The position numbers were made by a program, and so were the translations under genes. Of a DNA stretch of 64,000 nucleotides, positions 46,880 through 59,168 are shown piece after piece. Where the stretch lies: contig OX104124.1 of NCBI GenBank assembly GCA_944474755.1, forward strand, positions 43,229,342-43,293,341, written 5' to 3'. The notes beneath the pieces were generated by a model. The model was not told the origin of the DNA. It was given only the letters and a program-made list of their open reading frames with translations, and ran no database searches. The DNA comes from Limnoperna fortunei (lineage: Eukaryota > Mollusca > Bivalvia > Mytilida > Modiolidae). Numbering within the stretch: position 1 is the stretch's first letter; each line of letters opens with the position of its first letter.

Positions 46880-47660
46880 ATTATTTTCATATTTCTTATG
46901 TTTTCCTTTTTCCCCTCGCAATGTTGTCCGCTCGTTTTCTCGCTCATCTTTTAACCGATCGAAATGAAACTTTGGGAACATGTTAAGGGTGACCTGAAGT
47001 TGTGCAATCCACTTTTGAAATTTTCAAAATGGCCGCCATTTTCAAAATGGCCGCCGTTGAAAAAAATGACGGCCGTTGTCAGATCTCAGTAATTGCCAAA
47101 GCAATTTCAATGAAAATTGGTATACTGGTACAGCTAACTATCCCGAGCATTTTTGCAAAAAAAAATTTGACGCGGCCGACATTTCAAAATGGCCGCCATC
47201 CGAACACCACCCCCCTAAAAATGTAAAAATTTAAACGTCATCCGATTTAGACGAAATTTGGTATACAGGTAGCTTATGATACCCTAAGTGTGCCACTATT
47301 TAAAAATGTTTTGTCCGACTTCCGGTTTCAAAATGGCGGCCGTTTTAAAGTGTTACAAAATGGCGGCCGTTGTCAGATCTCAGTTATGGCCAGAGCAATT
47401 TCAATGAAAATTGGTATACTGATACAGCTAACTATCCTGAGCATTTTTGCAAAAAAAAATTTTTGTCCGACTTCCGGTTTCAAAATGGCGGCCGTTTTAA
47501 AGTTTGCTCGTTTTCTCGCTCATCTTTTAACCGATCGAAATGAAACTTGGCCAACTGAAAGCTCATGTTATGAAGTTGTGCTCTTGACTTTTAGTTCCCT
47601 CTACTCGGTCAAAAGTGCGGAACGGGAGGCGACTTCAACGTTTCGGGAAACGTAAATTTT
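46880..47660 (+). mobile_element. Full element body (unit A)
   Basis: The order is TTCATATTTCTTATG, CTCGCAATGTTGTCCGCTCG, AAATGGCCGCCATTTT boxes, CAGATCTCAGTAATTGCC, a second half starting GACTTCCGGTTTC with AAAATGGCGGCCG boxes, CTCATGTTATGAAGTTGTGC, then GGCGACTTCAACGTTTCGGG plus AAACG. The two open frames of 74 and 121 residues recur in every unit and have no domain. Confidence 0.85.
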
Positions 47661-47663
47661 ATT

Positions 47664-47904
47664 AAGTCGCCGACCACGAAGTGTCGGGCGACTTATTGTT
47701 TTTACTCCGTTTCTTATTATTAAGTCGCCGACCACGAAGTGTCGGGCGACTTATTGTTTTTACTCCGTTTCTTATTATTATTATTAAGTCGCCGACCACG
47801 AAGTGTCGGGCGACTTATTGTTTTTACTCCGTTTCTTATTATTATTAAGTCGCCGACCACGAAGTGTCGGGCGACTTATTGTTTTTACTCCGTTTCTTAT
47901 TATT
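47664..47904 (+). mobile_element. Four stacked AAGTCGCC-type left ends
   Basis: Hairpins at 47664, 47722, 47786 and 47847 are nearly identical and separated by TTA tracts of different lengths. They show four insertions, each into the microsatellite of the previous one. Proposed right ends in order from the innermost: 48684, 49468, 52058, 53676. Confidence 0.75.
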
Positions 47905-48684
47905 ATTATTATTATTTTCATATTTCTTATGTTTTCCCCTCGCAATGTTGTCCGCTCGTTTTCTCGCTCATCTTTTAACCGATCGAAATGAAACTTTGGG
48001 AACATGTTAAGGGTGACCTGAAGTTGTGCAATCCACTTTTAAAATTTTCAAAATGGCCGCCATTTTCAAAATGGCCGCCGTTGGAAAAAATGACGGCCGT
48101 TGTCAGATCTCAGTAATTGCCAAAGCAATTTCAATGAAAATTGGTATACTGGTACAGCTAACTATCCCGAGCATTTTTGCAAAAAAAAATTTGACGCGGC
48201 CGACATTTCAAAATGGCCGCCATCCGAACACCACCCCCCTAAAAATGTAAAAATTTAAACGTCATCCGATTTAGACGAAATTTGGTATACAGGTAGCTTA
48301 TGATACCCTAAGTGTGCCACTATTTAAAAATGTTTTGTCCGACTTCCGGTTTCAAAATGGCGGCCGTTTTAAAGTTTTACAAAATGGCGGCCGTTGTCAG
48401 ATCTCAGTTATGGCCAGAGCAATTTCAATGAAAATTGGTATACTGATACAGCTAACTATCCTGAGCATTTTTGCAAAAAAAAATTTTTGTCCGACTTCCG
48501 GTTTCAAAATGGCGGCCGTTTTAAAGTTTGCTCGTTTTCTCGCTCATCTTTTAACCGATCGAAATGAAACTTGGCCAACTGAAAGCTCATGTTATGAAGT
48601 TGTGCTCTTGACTTTTAGTTCCCTCTACTCGGTCAAAAGTGCGGAACGGGAGGCGACTTCAACGTTTCGGGAAACGTAAATTTT
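47905..48684 (+). mobile_element. Full element body (unit B)
   Basis: Same order as unit A with a handful of substitutions. Ends GGGAAACGTAAATTTT. Confidence 0.85.
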
Positions 48685-48686
48685 AA

Positions 48687-49468
48687 TTATTATTATTATT
48701 TTCATATTTCTTATGTTTTCCCCTCGCAATGTTGTCCGCTCGTTTTCTCGCTCATCTTTTAACCGATCAAAATGAAACTTTGGGAACATGTTAAGGGTGA
48801 CCTGAAGTTGTGCAATCCACTTTTGAAATTTTCAAAATGGCCGCCATTTTCAAAATGGCCGCCGTTGAAAAAAATGACGGCCGTTGTCAGATCTCAGTAA
48901 TTGCCAAAGCAATTTCAATGAAAATTGGTATACTGGTACAGCTAACTATCCCGAGCATTTTTGCAAAAAAAAATTTGACGCGGCCGACATTTCAAAATGG
49001 CCGCCATCCGAACACCACCCCCCTAAAAATGTAAAAATTTAAACGTCATCCGATTTAGACGAAATTTGGTATACAGGTAGCTTATGATACCCTAAGTGTG
49101 CCACTATTTAAAAATGTTTTGTCCAACTTCCGGTTTCAAAATGGCGGCCGTTTTAAAGTTTTACAAAATGGCGGCCGTTGTCAGATCTCAGTTATGGCCA
49201 GAGCAATTTCAATGAAAATTGGTATACTGATACAGCTAACTATCCTGAGCATTTTTGCAAAAAAAATTTTTTGTCCGACTTCCGGTTTCAAAATGGCGGC
49301 CGTTTTAAAGTTTGCTCGTTTTCTCGCTCATCTTTTAACCGATCGAAATGAAACTTGGCCAACTGAAAGCTCATGTTATGAAGTTGTGCTCTTGACTTTT
49401 AGTTCCCTCTACTCGGTCAAAAGTGCGGAACGGGAGGCGACTTCAACGTTTCGGGAAACGTAAATTTT
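48687..49468 (+). mobile_element. Full element body (unit C)
   Basis: Same order as units A and B. It is followed directly by the left end of the ATGTCTCC-type element. Confidence 0.85.
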
Positions 49469-49472
49469 AATT

Positions 49473-50594
49473 ATGTCTCCCAAACGAAGTTTTGGGAGAC
49501 ATATTGTTTTTGTCCGGTTTCTTATTATTATTCTTCTTCTTTCTTTTTTCTTTCCGTTCAATCTTGTCCGCACATTTTCTCAGAGATGCAATGTCCAATC
49601 AAGATGAAACTTTGGGAACATGTTAAGGGTGACCTGAAGTTGTGCAATCCACTTTTGAAATTTTCAAAATGGCCGCCATTTTCAAAATGGCCGCCATTGA
49701 AAAAAAATGACGGCCGTTGTCAGATCTCAGTAATTGCCAAAGCAATTTCAATGAAAATTAGTATACTGATACAGCTAACTATCCTGAGCATTTTTGCAAA
49801 AAAAAATTTGACGCGACCGACATTTCAAAATGGCCGCCATCCGAACACCACCCCCCTAAAAATGAAAAAATTTAAACGTCATCCGATTTAGACGAAATTT
49901 GGTATACAGGTAGCTTATGATACCCTGAGTGTGCCACTATTTAAAAATTTTTTCTCCGACTTCCGGTTTCAAAATGGCGGCCATTTTACGGCAGGAAAAA
50001 GTCAACTTTGTCCGATTTCAACAAAATTTGATTTCTAGGTCCAATCAAGATGAAACTTTGGGAACATGTTAAGGGTGACCTGAAGTTGTGCAATCCACTT
50101 TTGAAATTTTCAAAATGGCCGCCATTTTCAAAATGGCCGCCGTTGAAAAAAATGAAGGCCGTTGTCAGATCTCAGTAATTGCCAAAGCAATTTCAATGAA
50201 AATTGGTATACTGATACAGCTAACTATCCTGAGCATCTTTGCAAAAAAAAATTTGACGCGACTGACATTTCAAAATGGCCGCCATCCGAACACCACTCCC
50301 CTAAAAATGCAAAAATTTAAACGTCATCCGATTTAGACGAAATTTGGTATACAGGTAGCTTATGATACCCTGAGTGTGCCACTATTTACAAATTTTTGTC
50401 TGACTTCCGGTTTCAAAATGGCGGCCATTTTACTGCAGGAAAAAGTCAACTTTGTCCGATTTCAACAAAATTTGATTTCTAGGCATATTTTAATGTACTG
50501 ATTTGAATGAAATACTATCCATAAGGATTATAGTGGCAATGGGGGTTCGTTTGGGAGACATTCTGTGTTGGCATCCCAACACAATCAGCACTAG
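49473..50594 (+). mobile_element. Complete ATGTCTCC-type element, 1122 bp (copy 1)
   Basis: It begins with a hairpin of arms ATGTCTCCCAAAC and GTTTTGGGAGACAT around GAA, and ends TTCGTTTGGGAGACAT, then the 20-nt hairpin TGTGTTGGCATCCCAACACA, then ATCAGCACTAG before TT. The first 16 bases are exactly inverted near the 3' end. Hairpin plus about 11 nt ending CTAG before T recalls rolling-circle transposon 3' ends. It holds two copies of the core, each with AAAATGGCCGCC boxes. A copy of identical length is at 56465-57586. Confidence 0.85.
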
Positions 50595-50608
50595 TTATTA
50601 TTATTTTT

Positions 50609-51276
50609 AAGTCGCCGACCACGAAGTGTCGGGCGACTTATTGTTTTTACTCCGTTTCTTATTATTATTATTATTATTTTCATATTTCTTATGTTTTCCT
50701 TTTTCCCCTCGCAATGTTGTCCGCTCGTTTTCTCGCTCATCTTTTAACCGATCGAAATGAAACTTTGGGAACATGTTAAGGGTGACCTGAAGTTGTGCAA
50801 TTCACTTTTGAAATTTTCAAAATGGCCGCCATTTTCAAAATGGCCGCCGTTGAAAAAAATGACGGCCGTTGTCAGATCTCAGTAATTGCCAAAGCAATTT
50901 CAATGAAAATTGGTATACTGGTACAGCTAACTATCCCGAGCATTTTTGCAAAAAAAAATTTGACGCGGCCGACATTTCAAAATGGCCGCCATCCGAACAC
51001 CACCCCCCTAAAAATGTAAAAATTTAAACGTCATCCGATTTAGACGAAATTTGGTATACATGTAGCTTATGATACCCTAAGTGTGCCACTATTTAAAAAT
51101 GTTTTGTCCGACTTCCGGTTTCAAAATGTCGGCCATTTTACTGCAGGAAAAAGTCAACTTTGTCCGATTTCAACAAAATTTGATTTCTAGGCATATTTTA
51201 ATGTACTGATTTGAATGAAATACTATCCATGGGATCAACGGGAGGCGACTTCAACGTTTCGGGAAACGTAAATTTT
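50609..51276 (+). mobile_element. Complete AAGTCGCC-type element with shortened body
   Basis: Left hairpin at 50609. The second core is replaced by TTTACTGCAGGAAAAAGTCA and TTTGATTTCTAGGCATATTT as in the ATGTCTCC type, then it ends CGGGAGGCGACTTCAACG. It is a chimera of the two types, probably by template switching or gene conversion. Confidence 0.8.
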
Positions 51277-52058
51277 AATCATATTTCTTATGTTTTCCTT
51301 TTTCCCCTCGCAATGTTGTCCGCTCGTTTTCTCGCTCATCTTTTAACCGATCGAAATGAAACTTTGGGAACATAATAAGGGTGACCTGAAGTTGTGCAAT
51401 CCACTTTTGAAATTTTCAAAATGGCCGCCATTTTCAAAATGGCCGCCGTTGAAAAAAAATGACGGCCGTTGTCAGATCTCAGTAATTGCCAAAGCAATTT
51501 CAATGAAAATTGGTATACTGATACAGCTCCCTATCCCGAGCATTTTTGCAAAAAAAAATTTGACGCGGCCGACATTTCAAAATGGCCGCCATCCGAAAAC
51601 CACCCCCCTAAAACTGTAAAAATTTAAACGTCATCCGATTTAAACGAAATTTGGTATACAGGTAGCTTATGATACCCTGAGTGTGCCACTATTTTCAAAA
51701 TTTTTGTCCAACTTCCGGTTTCAAAATGGCGGCCGTTTTATTTAAAGTTTTACAAAATGGCGGCCGTTGTCAGATCTCAGTTATGGCCAGAGCAATTTCA
51801 ATGAAAATTGGTATACTGATACAGCTAACTATCCTGAGCATTTTTGCAAAAAAAATTTTTTGTCCGACTTCCGGTTTCAAAATGGCGGCCGTTTTAAAGT
51901 TTGCTCGTTTTCTCGCTCATCTTTTAACCGATCGAAATGAAACTTGGCCAACTGAAAGCTCATGTTATGAAGTTGTGCTCTTGACTTTTAGTTCCCTCTA
52001 CTCGGTCAAAAGTGCGGAACGGGAGGCGACTTCAACGTTTCGGGAAACGTAAATTTTA
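51277..52058 (+). mobile_element. Full element body (unit F)
   Basis: Full order as unit A but starting without a TTA tract (AATTTTAATCATATTTC). Proposed right part of the element whose left end is 47722. Confidence 0.8.
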
Positions 52059-52060
52059 TT

Positions 52061-52888
52061 AAGTCGCCGACCACGAAGTGTCGGGCGACTTATTGTTTTT
52101 ACTCCGTTTCTTATTATTATTATTATGTTTTCCTTTTTCCCCTCGCAATGTTGTCCGCTCGTTTTCTCGCTCATCTTTTAACCGATCGAAATGAAACTTT
52201 GGGAACATGTTAAGGGTGACCTGAAGTTGTGCAATCCACTTTTGAAATTTTCAAAATGGCCGCCATTTTCAAAATGGCCGCCGTTGAAAAAAAATGACGG
52301 CCGTTGTCAGATCTCAGTAATTGCCAAAGCAATTTCAATGAAAATTGGTATACTGATACAGCTAACTATCCCGAGCATTTTTGCAAAAAAAAATTTGACG
52401 CGGCCGACATTTCAAAATGGCCGCCATCCGAACACCACCCCCTAAAACTGTAAAAATTTAAACGTCATCCGATTTAAACGAAATTTGGTATACAGGTAGC
52501 TTATGATACCCTGAGTGTGCCACTATTTTCAAAATTTTTGTCCGACTTCCGGTTTCAAAATGGCGGCCGTTTTAAAGTTTTATAAAATGGCGGCCGTTGT
52601 CAGATCTCAGTTATGGCCAGAGCAATTTCAATGAAAATTGGTATACTGATACAGCTAACTATCCTGAGCATTTGTGCAAAAAAAATTTTTTGTCCGACTT
52701 CCGGTTTCAAAATGGCGGCCGTTTTAAAGTTTGCTCGTTTTCTCGCTCATCTTTTAACCGATCGAAATGAAACTTGGCCAACTGAAAGCTCATGTTATGA
52801 AGTTGTGCTCTTGACTTTTAGTTCCCTCTACTCGGTCAAAAGTGCGGAACGGGAGGCGACTTCAACGTTTCGGGAAACGTAAATTTTA
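52061..52888 (+). mobile_element. Complete AAGTCGCC-type element
   Basis: Left hairpin at 52061, short TTA tract, full body, right end GGCGACTTCAACGTTTCGGG plus AAACGTAAATTTT. At 828 bp it is the simplest intact example of the family. Confidence 0.85.
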
Positions 52889-52889
52889 A

Positions 52890-53676
52890 TTATTATTATT
52901 TTCATATTTCTTATGTTTTCCTTTTTCCCCTCGCAATGTTGTCCGCTCGTTTTCTCGCTCATCTTTTAACCGATCGAAATGAAACTTTGGGAACATAATA
53001 AGGGTGACCTGAAGTTGTGCAATCCACTTTTGAAATTTTCAAAATGGCCGCCATTTTCAAAATGGCCGCCGTTGAAAAAAAATGACGGCCGTTGTCAGAT
53101 CTCAGTAATTGCGAAAGCAATTTCAAGGAAAATTGGTATACTGATACAGCTCCCTATCCCGAGCATTTTTGCAAAAAAAAATTTGACGCGGCCGACATTT
53201 CAAAATGGCCGCCATCCGAACACCACCCCCATTAAACTGTAAAAATTTAAACGTCATCCGATTTAAACGAAATTTGGTATACAGGTAGCTTATGATACCT
53301 TGAGTGTTCCACTATTTTCAAAATTTTTGTCCGACTTCCGGTTTCAAAATGGCGGCCGTTTTAAAGTTTTACAAAATGGCGGCCGTTGTCAGATCTCAGT
53401 TATGGCCAGAGCAATTTCAATGAAAATTGGTATACTGATACAGCTAACTATCCTGAGCATTTTTGCAAAAAAAATTTTTTGTCCGACTTCCGGTTTCAAA
53501 ATGGCGGCCGTTTTAAAGTTTGCTCGTTTTCTCGCTCATCTTTTAACCGATCGAAATGAAACTTGGCCAACTGAAAGCTCATGTTATGAAGTTGTGCTCT
53601 TGACTTTTAGTTCCCTCTACTCGGTCAAAAGTGCGGAACGGGAGGCGACTTCAACGTTTCGGGAAACGTAAATTTT
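52890..53676 (+). mobile_element. Full element body (unit H)
   Basis: Same order as unit A. It carries CATAATAAGGGTGACCTGAA instead of CATGTTAAGGG, a variant shared with units at 51280 and 58382. Confidence 0.85.
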
Positions 53677-53738
53677 AATTAAGTCGCCGACCACGAAGTG
53701 TCGGGCGACTTATTGTTTTTACTCCGTTTCTTATTATT

Positions 53739-54775
53739 AAATCCCCGACCACGAAATGTCGGGGATTTATTGTTTTTGCACCGTTTCTTATTATTATTAT
53801 TATTCTTCTTCTTCTTCTGGACCTAACTTTGTCCGTAGGATTTCTCGAAGACGAAAAGACATAGGTCAATGAAACTTACCAGAAAGATAGGTCACCACTA
53901 GGAAATGTTGTTTCCGATTTCGAAATTTTGAAAATGGCGGCCATCTTGGATTGGCGGCCATTTTGAATTTGAAAAAAATACAAAATTAATCATAAAAAAT
54001 CACAAACAATATGGATATGAACCAAAATAGGTTTATAGGTCAATATTAAGGTCCCGGACAATATGGGACCATTTTCCGAAAAATCCAAGATGGCCACCAT
54101 ATTCAAAATGGCCGCCAAAGTGCGAAAATTGAAAAGTTGTCCGATTTCAACGAAAATTGGCATTTAGGTCAATATTGATATTACGAACAACATGGTGACA
54201 TGTTCGAACAAATCAAAGATGGCCGCCAAAGTCCAAGATGGCCGCCATATTCAAAATGGCCTCCAAAGTGCGAAAATTGAAAAGTTGTCCGATTTCAACG
54301 AAAATTGGCATTTAGGTGAATATTGATATTACGAACAACATGGTGACATGTTTGAACAAATCCAAGATGGCCGCCAAAGTCCAAGATGGCCGCCATATTC
54401 AAAATGGCCGCCAAAGTGCGAAAATTGAAAAGTTGTCCGATTTCAACGAAAATTGGCATTTAGGTCAATATTGATATTACGAACAACATGGCGACACTTT
54501 CGAACAAATCCAAGATGGCTGTCATATTCAAAATGGCTGCCAAAGTGCGAATATTGAAAAGTTGTCTGATTTCAACAAAAATTGGCATTTAGGTCAATAT
54601 TGATATTACGAACAACATGTCGAACAAATCCAAGATGGCTGCCAAAGTCCAAGATGGCCGCCATATCCAAAATGGCCGCCAAAGTGCGAAAATTGAAAAG
54701 TTGTCCGAATTGTGACAAAAGTGGGCACGGGAGGGGATTTTTTTGTGACTTGCTTGCAATCACAATCAGCACTTG
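53739..54775 (+). mobile_element. Complete AAATCCCC-type element with 148-bp core repeats
   Basis: It begins AAATCCCCGACCACGAAATG plus TCGGGGATTT and ends GAGGGGATTT, then the bulged hairpin TGTGACTTGCTTGCAATCAC plus A, then ATCAGCACTTG before TT. Core units of about 148 bp start near 54152, 54300, 54448 and 54577 (GAAAATTGGCATTTAGGT) and carry AAGATGGCCGCC boxes. It lies inside the TTA tract of the left end at 53681. It has diverged strongly from the other types but keeps the same architecture. Confidence 0.82.
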
Positions 54776-54777
54776 TT

Positions 54778-55618
54778 AAGTCGCCGACCACGAAGTGTCG
54801 GGCGACTTATTGTTTTTACTCCGTTTCTTATTATTATTATTATTTTCATATTTCTTATGTTTTCCTTTTTCCCCTCGCAATGTTGTCCGCTCGTTTTCTC
54901 GCTCATCTTTTAACCGATCGAAATGAAACTTTGGGAACATGTTAAGGGTGACCTGAAGTTGTGCAATCCACTTTTGAAATTTTCAAAATGGCCGCCATTT
55001 TCAAAATGGCCGCCGTTGAAAAAAATGACGGCCGTTGTCAGATCTCAGTAATTGCCAAAGCAATTTCAATGAAAATTGGTATACTGGTACAGCTAACTAT
55101 CCCGAGCATTTTTGCAAAAAAAAATTTGACGCGGCCGACATTTCAAAATGACCGCCATCCGAACACCACCCCCATAAAAATGTAAAAATTTAAACGTCAT
55201 CCGATTTAAACGAAATTTGGAATACAGGTAGCTTATAATACCCTAAGTGTGCCACTATTTAAAAATGTTTTGTCCGACTTCCGGTTTCAAAATGGCGGCC
55301 GTTTTAAAGTTTTACAAAATGGCGGCCGTTGTCAGATCTCAGTTATGGCCAGAGCAATTTCAATGAAAATTGGTATACTGATACAGCTAACTATCCTGAG
55401 CATTTTTTCAAAAAAAAATTTTGTCCGACTTCCGGTTTCAAAATGGCGGCCGTTGTAAAGTTTGCTCGTTTTCTCGCTCATCTTTTAACCGATCGAAATG
55501 AAACTTGGCCAACTGAAAGCTCATGTTATGAAGTTGTGCTCTTGACTTTTAGTTCCCTCTACTCGGTCAAAAGTGCGGAACGGGAGGCGACTTCAACGTT
55601 TCGGGAAACGTAAATTTT
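54778..55618 (+). mobile_element. Complete AAGTCGCC-type element
   Basis: Left hairpin at 54778 directly after the AAATCCCC-type element, full body, right end at 55618. Confidence 0.85.
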
Positions 55619-56402
55619 AATTATTATTATTATTTTCATATTTCTTATGTTTTCCCCTCGCAATGTTGTCCGCTCGTTTTCTCGCTCATCTTTTAACCGA
55701 TCGAAATGAAACTTTGGGAACATGTTAAGGGTGACCTGAAGTTGTGCCATCCACTTTTAAAATTTTCAAAATGGCCGCCATTTTCAAAATGGCCGCCGTT
55801 GAAAAAAATGACGGCCGTTGTCAGATCTCAGTAATTGCCAAAGCAATTTCAATGAAAATTGGTATACTGGTACAGCTAACTATCCCGAGCATTTTTGCAA
55901 AAAAAAATTTGACGCGGCCGACATTTCAAAATGGCCGCCATCCGAACACCACCCCCCTAAAACTGTAAAAATTTAAACGTCATCCGATTTAAACGAAATT
56001 TGGTATACAGGTAGCTTATGATACCCTGAGTGTGCCACTATTTTCAAAATTTTTGTCCGACTTCCGGTTTCAAAATGGCGGCCGTTTTAAAGTTTTACAA
56101 AATGGCGGCCGTTGTCAGATCTCAGTTATGGCCAGAGCAATTTCAATGAAAATTGGTATACTGATACAGCTAACTATCCTGAGCATTTTTGCAAAAAAAA
56201 ATTTTTGTCCGACTTCCGGTTTCAAAATGGCGGCCGTTTTAAAGTTTGCTCGTTTTCTCGCTCATCTTTTAACCGATTGAAATGAAACTTGGCCAACTGA
56301 AAGCTCATGTTATGAAGTTGTGCTCTTGACTTTTAGTTCCCTCTACTCGGTCAAAAGTGCGGAACGGGAGGCGACTTCAACGTTTCGGGAAACGTAAATT
56401 TT
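55619..56402 (+). mobile_element. Full element body (unit K)
   Basis: Same order as unit A. Proposed right part of the element whose left end is 53681. Confidence 0.82.
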
Positions 56403-56464
56403 AATTAAGTCGCCGACCACGAAGTGTCGGGCGACTTATTGTTTTTACTCCGTTTCTTATTATT

Positions 56465-57586
56465 ATGTCTCCCAAACGAAGTTTTGGGAGACATATTGTT
56501 TTTGTCCGGTTTCTTATTATTATTCTTCTTCTTTCTTTTTTCTTTCCGTTCAATCTTGTCCGCACATTTTCTCAGAGATGCAATGTCCAATCAAGATGAA
56601 ACTTTGGGAACATGTTAAGGGTGACCTGAAGTTGTGCAATCCACTTTTGAAATTTTCAAAATGGCCGCCATTTTCAAAATGGCCGCCATTGAAAAAAAAT
56701 GACGGCCGTTGTCAGATCTCAGTAATTGCCAAAGTAATTTCAATGAAAATTAGTATACTGATACAGCTAACTATCCTGAGCATTTTTGCAAAAAAAATTT
56801 GACGCGACCGACATTTCAAAATGGCCGCCATCCGAACACCACCCCCCTAAAAATGAAAAAATTTAAACGTCATCCGATTTAGACGAAATTTGGTATACAG
56901 GTAGCTTATGATACCCTGAGTGTGCCACTATTTAAAAATTTTTTCTCCGACTTCCGGTTTCAAAATGGCGGCCATTTTACGGCAGGAAAAAGTCAACTTT
57001 GTCCGATTTCAACAAAATTTGATTTCTAGGTCCAATCAAGATGAAACTTTGGGAACATGTTAAGGGTGACCTGAAGTTGTGCAATCCACTTTTGAAATTT
57101 TCAAAATGGCCGCCATTTTCAAAATGGCCGCCGTTGAAAAAAAATGAAGGCCGTTGTCAGATCTCAGTAATTGCCAAAGCAATTTCAATGAAAATTGGTA
57201 TACTGATACAGCTAACTATCCTGAGCATCTTTGCAAAAAAAAATTTGACGCGACTGACATTTCAAAATGGCCGCCATCCGAACACCACTCCCCTAAAAAT
57301 GCAAAAATTTAAACGTCATCCGATTTAGACGAAATTTGGTATACAGGTAGCTTATGATACCCTGAGTGTGCCACTATTTACAAATTTTTGTCTGACTTCC
57401 GGTTTCAAAATGGCGGCCATTTAACTGCAGGAAAAAGTCAACTTTGTCCGATTTCAACAAAATTTGATTTCTAGGCATATTTTAATGTACTGATTTGAAT
57501 GAAATACTATCCATAAGGATTATAGTGGCAATGGGGGTTCGTTTGGGAGACATTCTGTGTTGGCATCCCAACACAATCAGCACTAG
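56465..57586 (+). mobile_element. Complete ATGTCTCC-type element, 1122 bp (copy 2)
   Basis: Same length as 49473-50594 and nearly identical by eye (for example AAAGTAATTT for AAAGCAATTT, and one poly-A indel compensated elsewhere). It lies in the TTA tract of the left end at 56407, while copy 1 lies after an AAATTTTAATT end, so the two are independent insertions of a recently active source. Confidence 0.88.
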
Positions 57587-58380
57587 TTATTATTATTATT
57601 ATTATTTTCATATTTCTTATGTTTTCCTTTTTCCCCTCGCAATGTTGTCCGCTCGTTTTCTCGCTCATCTTTTAACCGATCGAAATGAAACTTTGGGAAA
57701 ATGTTAAGGGTGACCTGAAGTTGTGCAATCCACTTTTGAAATTTTCAAAATGGCCGCCATTTTCAAAATGGCCGCCGTTGAAAAAAATGATGGCCGTTGT
57801 CAGATCTCAGTAATTGCCAAAGCAATTTCAATGAAAATTGGTATACTGGTACAGCTAACTATCCCGAGCATTTTTGCAAAAAAAATTTGACGCGGCCGAC
57901 ATTTCAAAATGGCCGCCATCCGAACACCACCCCCCTAAAAATGTAAAAATTTAAACGTCATCCGATTTAGACGAAATTTGGTATACAGGTAGCTTATGAT
58001 ACCCTAAGTGTGCCACTATTTAAAAATGTTTTGTCCGACTTCCGGTTTCAAAATGGCGGCCGTTTTAAAGTTTTACAAAATGGCGGCCGTTGTCAGATCT
58101 CAGTTATGGCCAGAGCAATTTCAATGAAAATTGGTATACTGATACAGCTAACTATCCTGAGCATTTTTGCAAAAAAAATTTTTTGTCCGACTTCCGGTTT
58201 CAAAATGGCGGCCGTTTTAAAGTTTGCTCGTTTTCTCGCTCATCTTTTAACCGATCGAAATGAAACTTGGCCAACTGAAAGCTCATGTTATGAAGTTGTG
58301 CTCTTGACTTTTAGTTCCCTCTACTCGGTCAAAAGTGCGGAACGGGAGGCGACTTCAACGTTTCGGGAAACGTAAATTTT
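57587..58380 (+). mobile_element. Full element body (unit M)
   Basis: Same order as unit A. Proposed right part of the element whose left end is 56407. Confidence 0.82.
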
Positions 58381-59168
58381 ATTATTATTATTTTCATATT
58401 TCTTATGTTTTCCTTTTTCCCCTCGCAATGTTGTCCGCTCGTTTTCTCGCTCATCTTTTAACCGATCGAAATGAAACTTTGGGAACATAATAAGGGTGAC
58501 CTGAAGTTGTGCAATCCACTTTTGAAATTTTCAAAATGGCCGCCATTTTCAAAATGGCCGCCGTTGAAAAAAAATGACGGCCGTTGTCAGATCTCAGTAA
58601 TTGCCAAAGCAATTTCAATGAAAATTGGTATACTGATACAGCTCCCTATCCCGAGCATTTTTGCAAAAAAAAATTTGACGCGGCCGACATTTCAAAATGG
58701 CCGCCATCCGAACACCACCCCCCTAAAACTGTAAAAATTTAAACGTCATCCGATTTAAACGAAATTTGGTATACAGGTAGCTTATGATACCCTGAGTGTG
58801 CCACTATTTTCAAAATTTTTGTTTGACTTCCGGTTTCAAAATGGCGGCCGTTTTAAAGTTTTACAAAATGGCGGCCGTTGTCAGATCTCAGTTATGGCCA
58901 GAGCAATTTCAATGAAAATTGGTATACTGATACAGCTAACTATCCTGAGCATTTTTGCGAAAAAAATTTTTTGTCCGACTTCCGGTTTCAAAATGGCGGC
59001 CGTTTTAAAGTTTGCTCGTTTTCTCGCTCATCTTTTAACCGATCGAAATGAAACTTGGCCAACTGAAAGCTCATGTTATGAAGTTGTGCTCTTGACTTTT
59101 AGTTCCCTCTACTCGGTCAAAAGTGCGGAACGGGAGGCGACTTCAACGTTTCGGGGAACGTAAATTTT
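58381..59168 (+). mobile_element. Full element body (unit N) without a matching left end
   Basis: Same order as unit A, ending GGGGAACGTAAATTTT. It is the one right end for which no left hairpin remains when ends are paired as brackets. Confidence 0.78.

Noticed and set aside
46880..59168. Repeated open frames of 74, 82-95 and 121-123 residues, present in nearly every unit
   Set aside because: They are translations of the repeat (FKMAAIFKMAAV comes from the AAAATGGCCGCC boxes). They have no domain, and their identity reflects recent copying.
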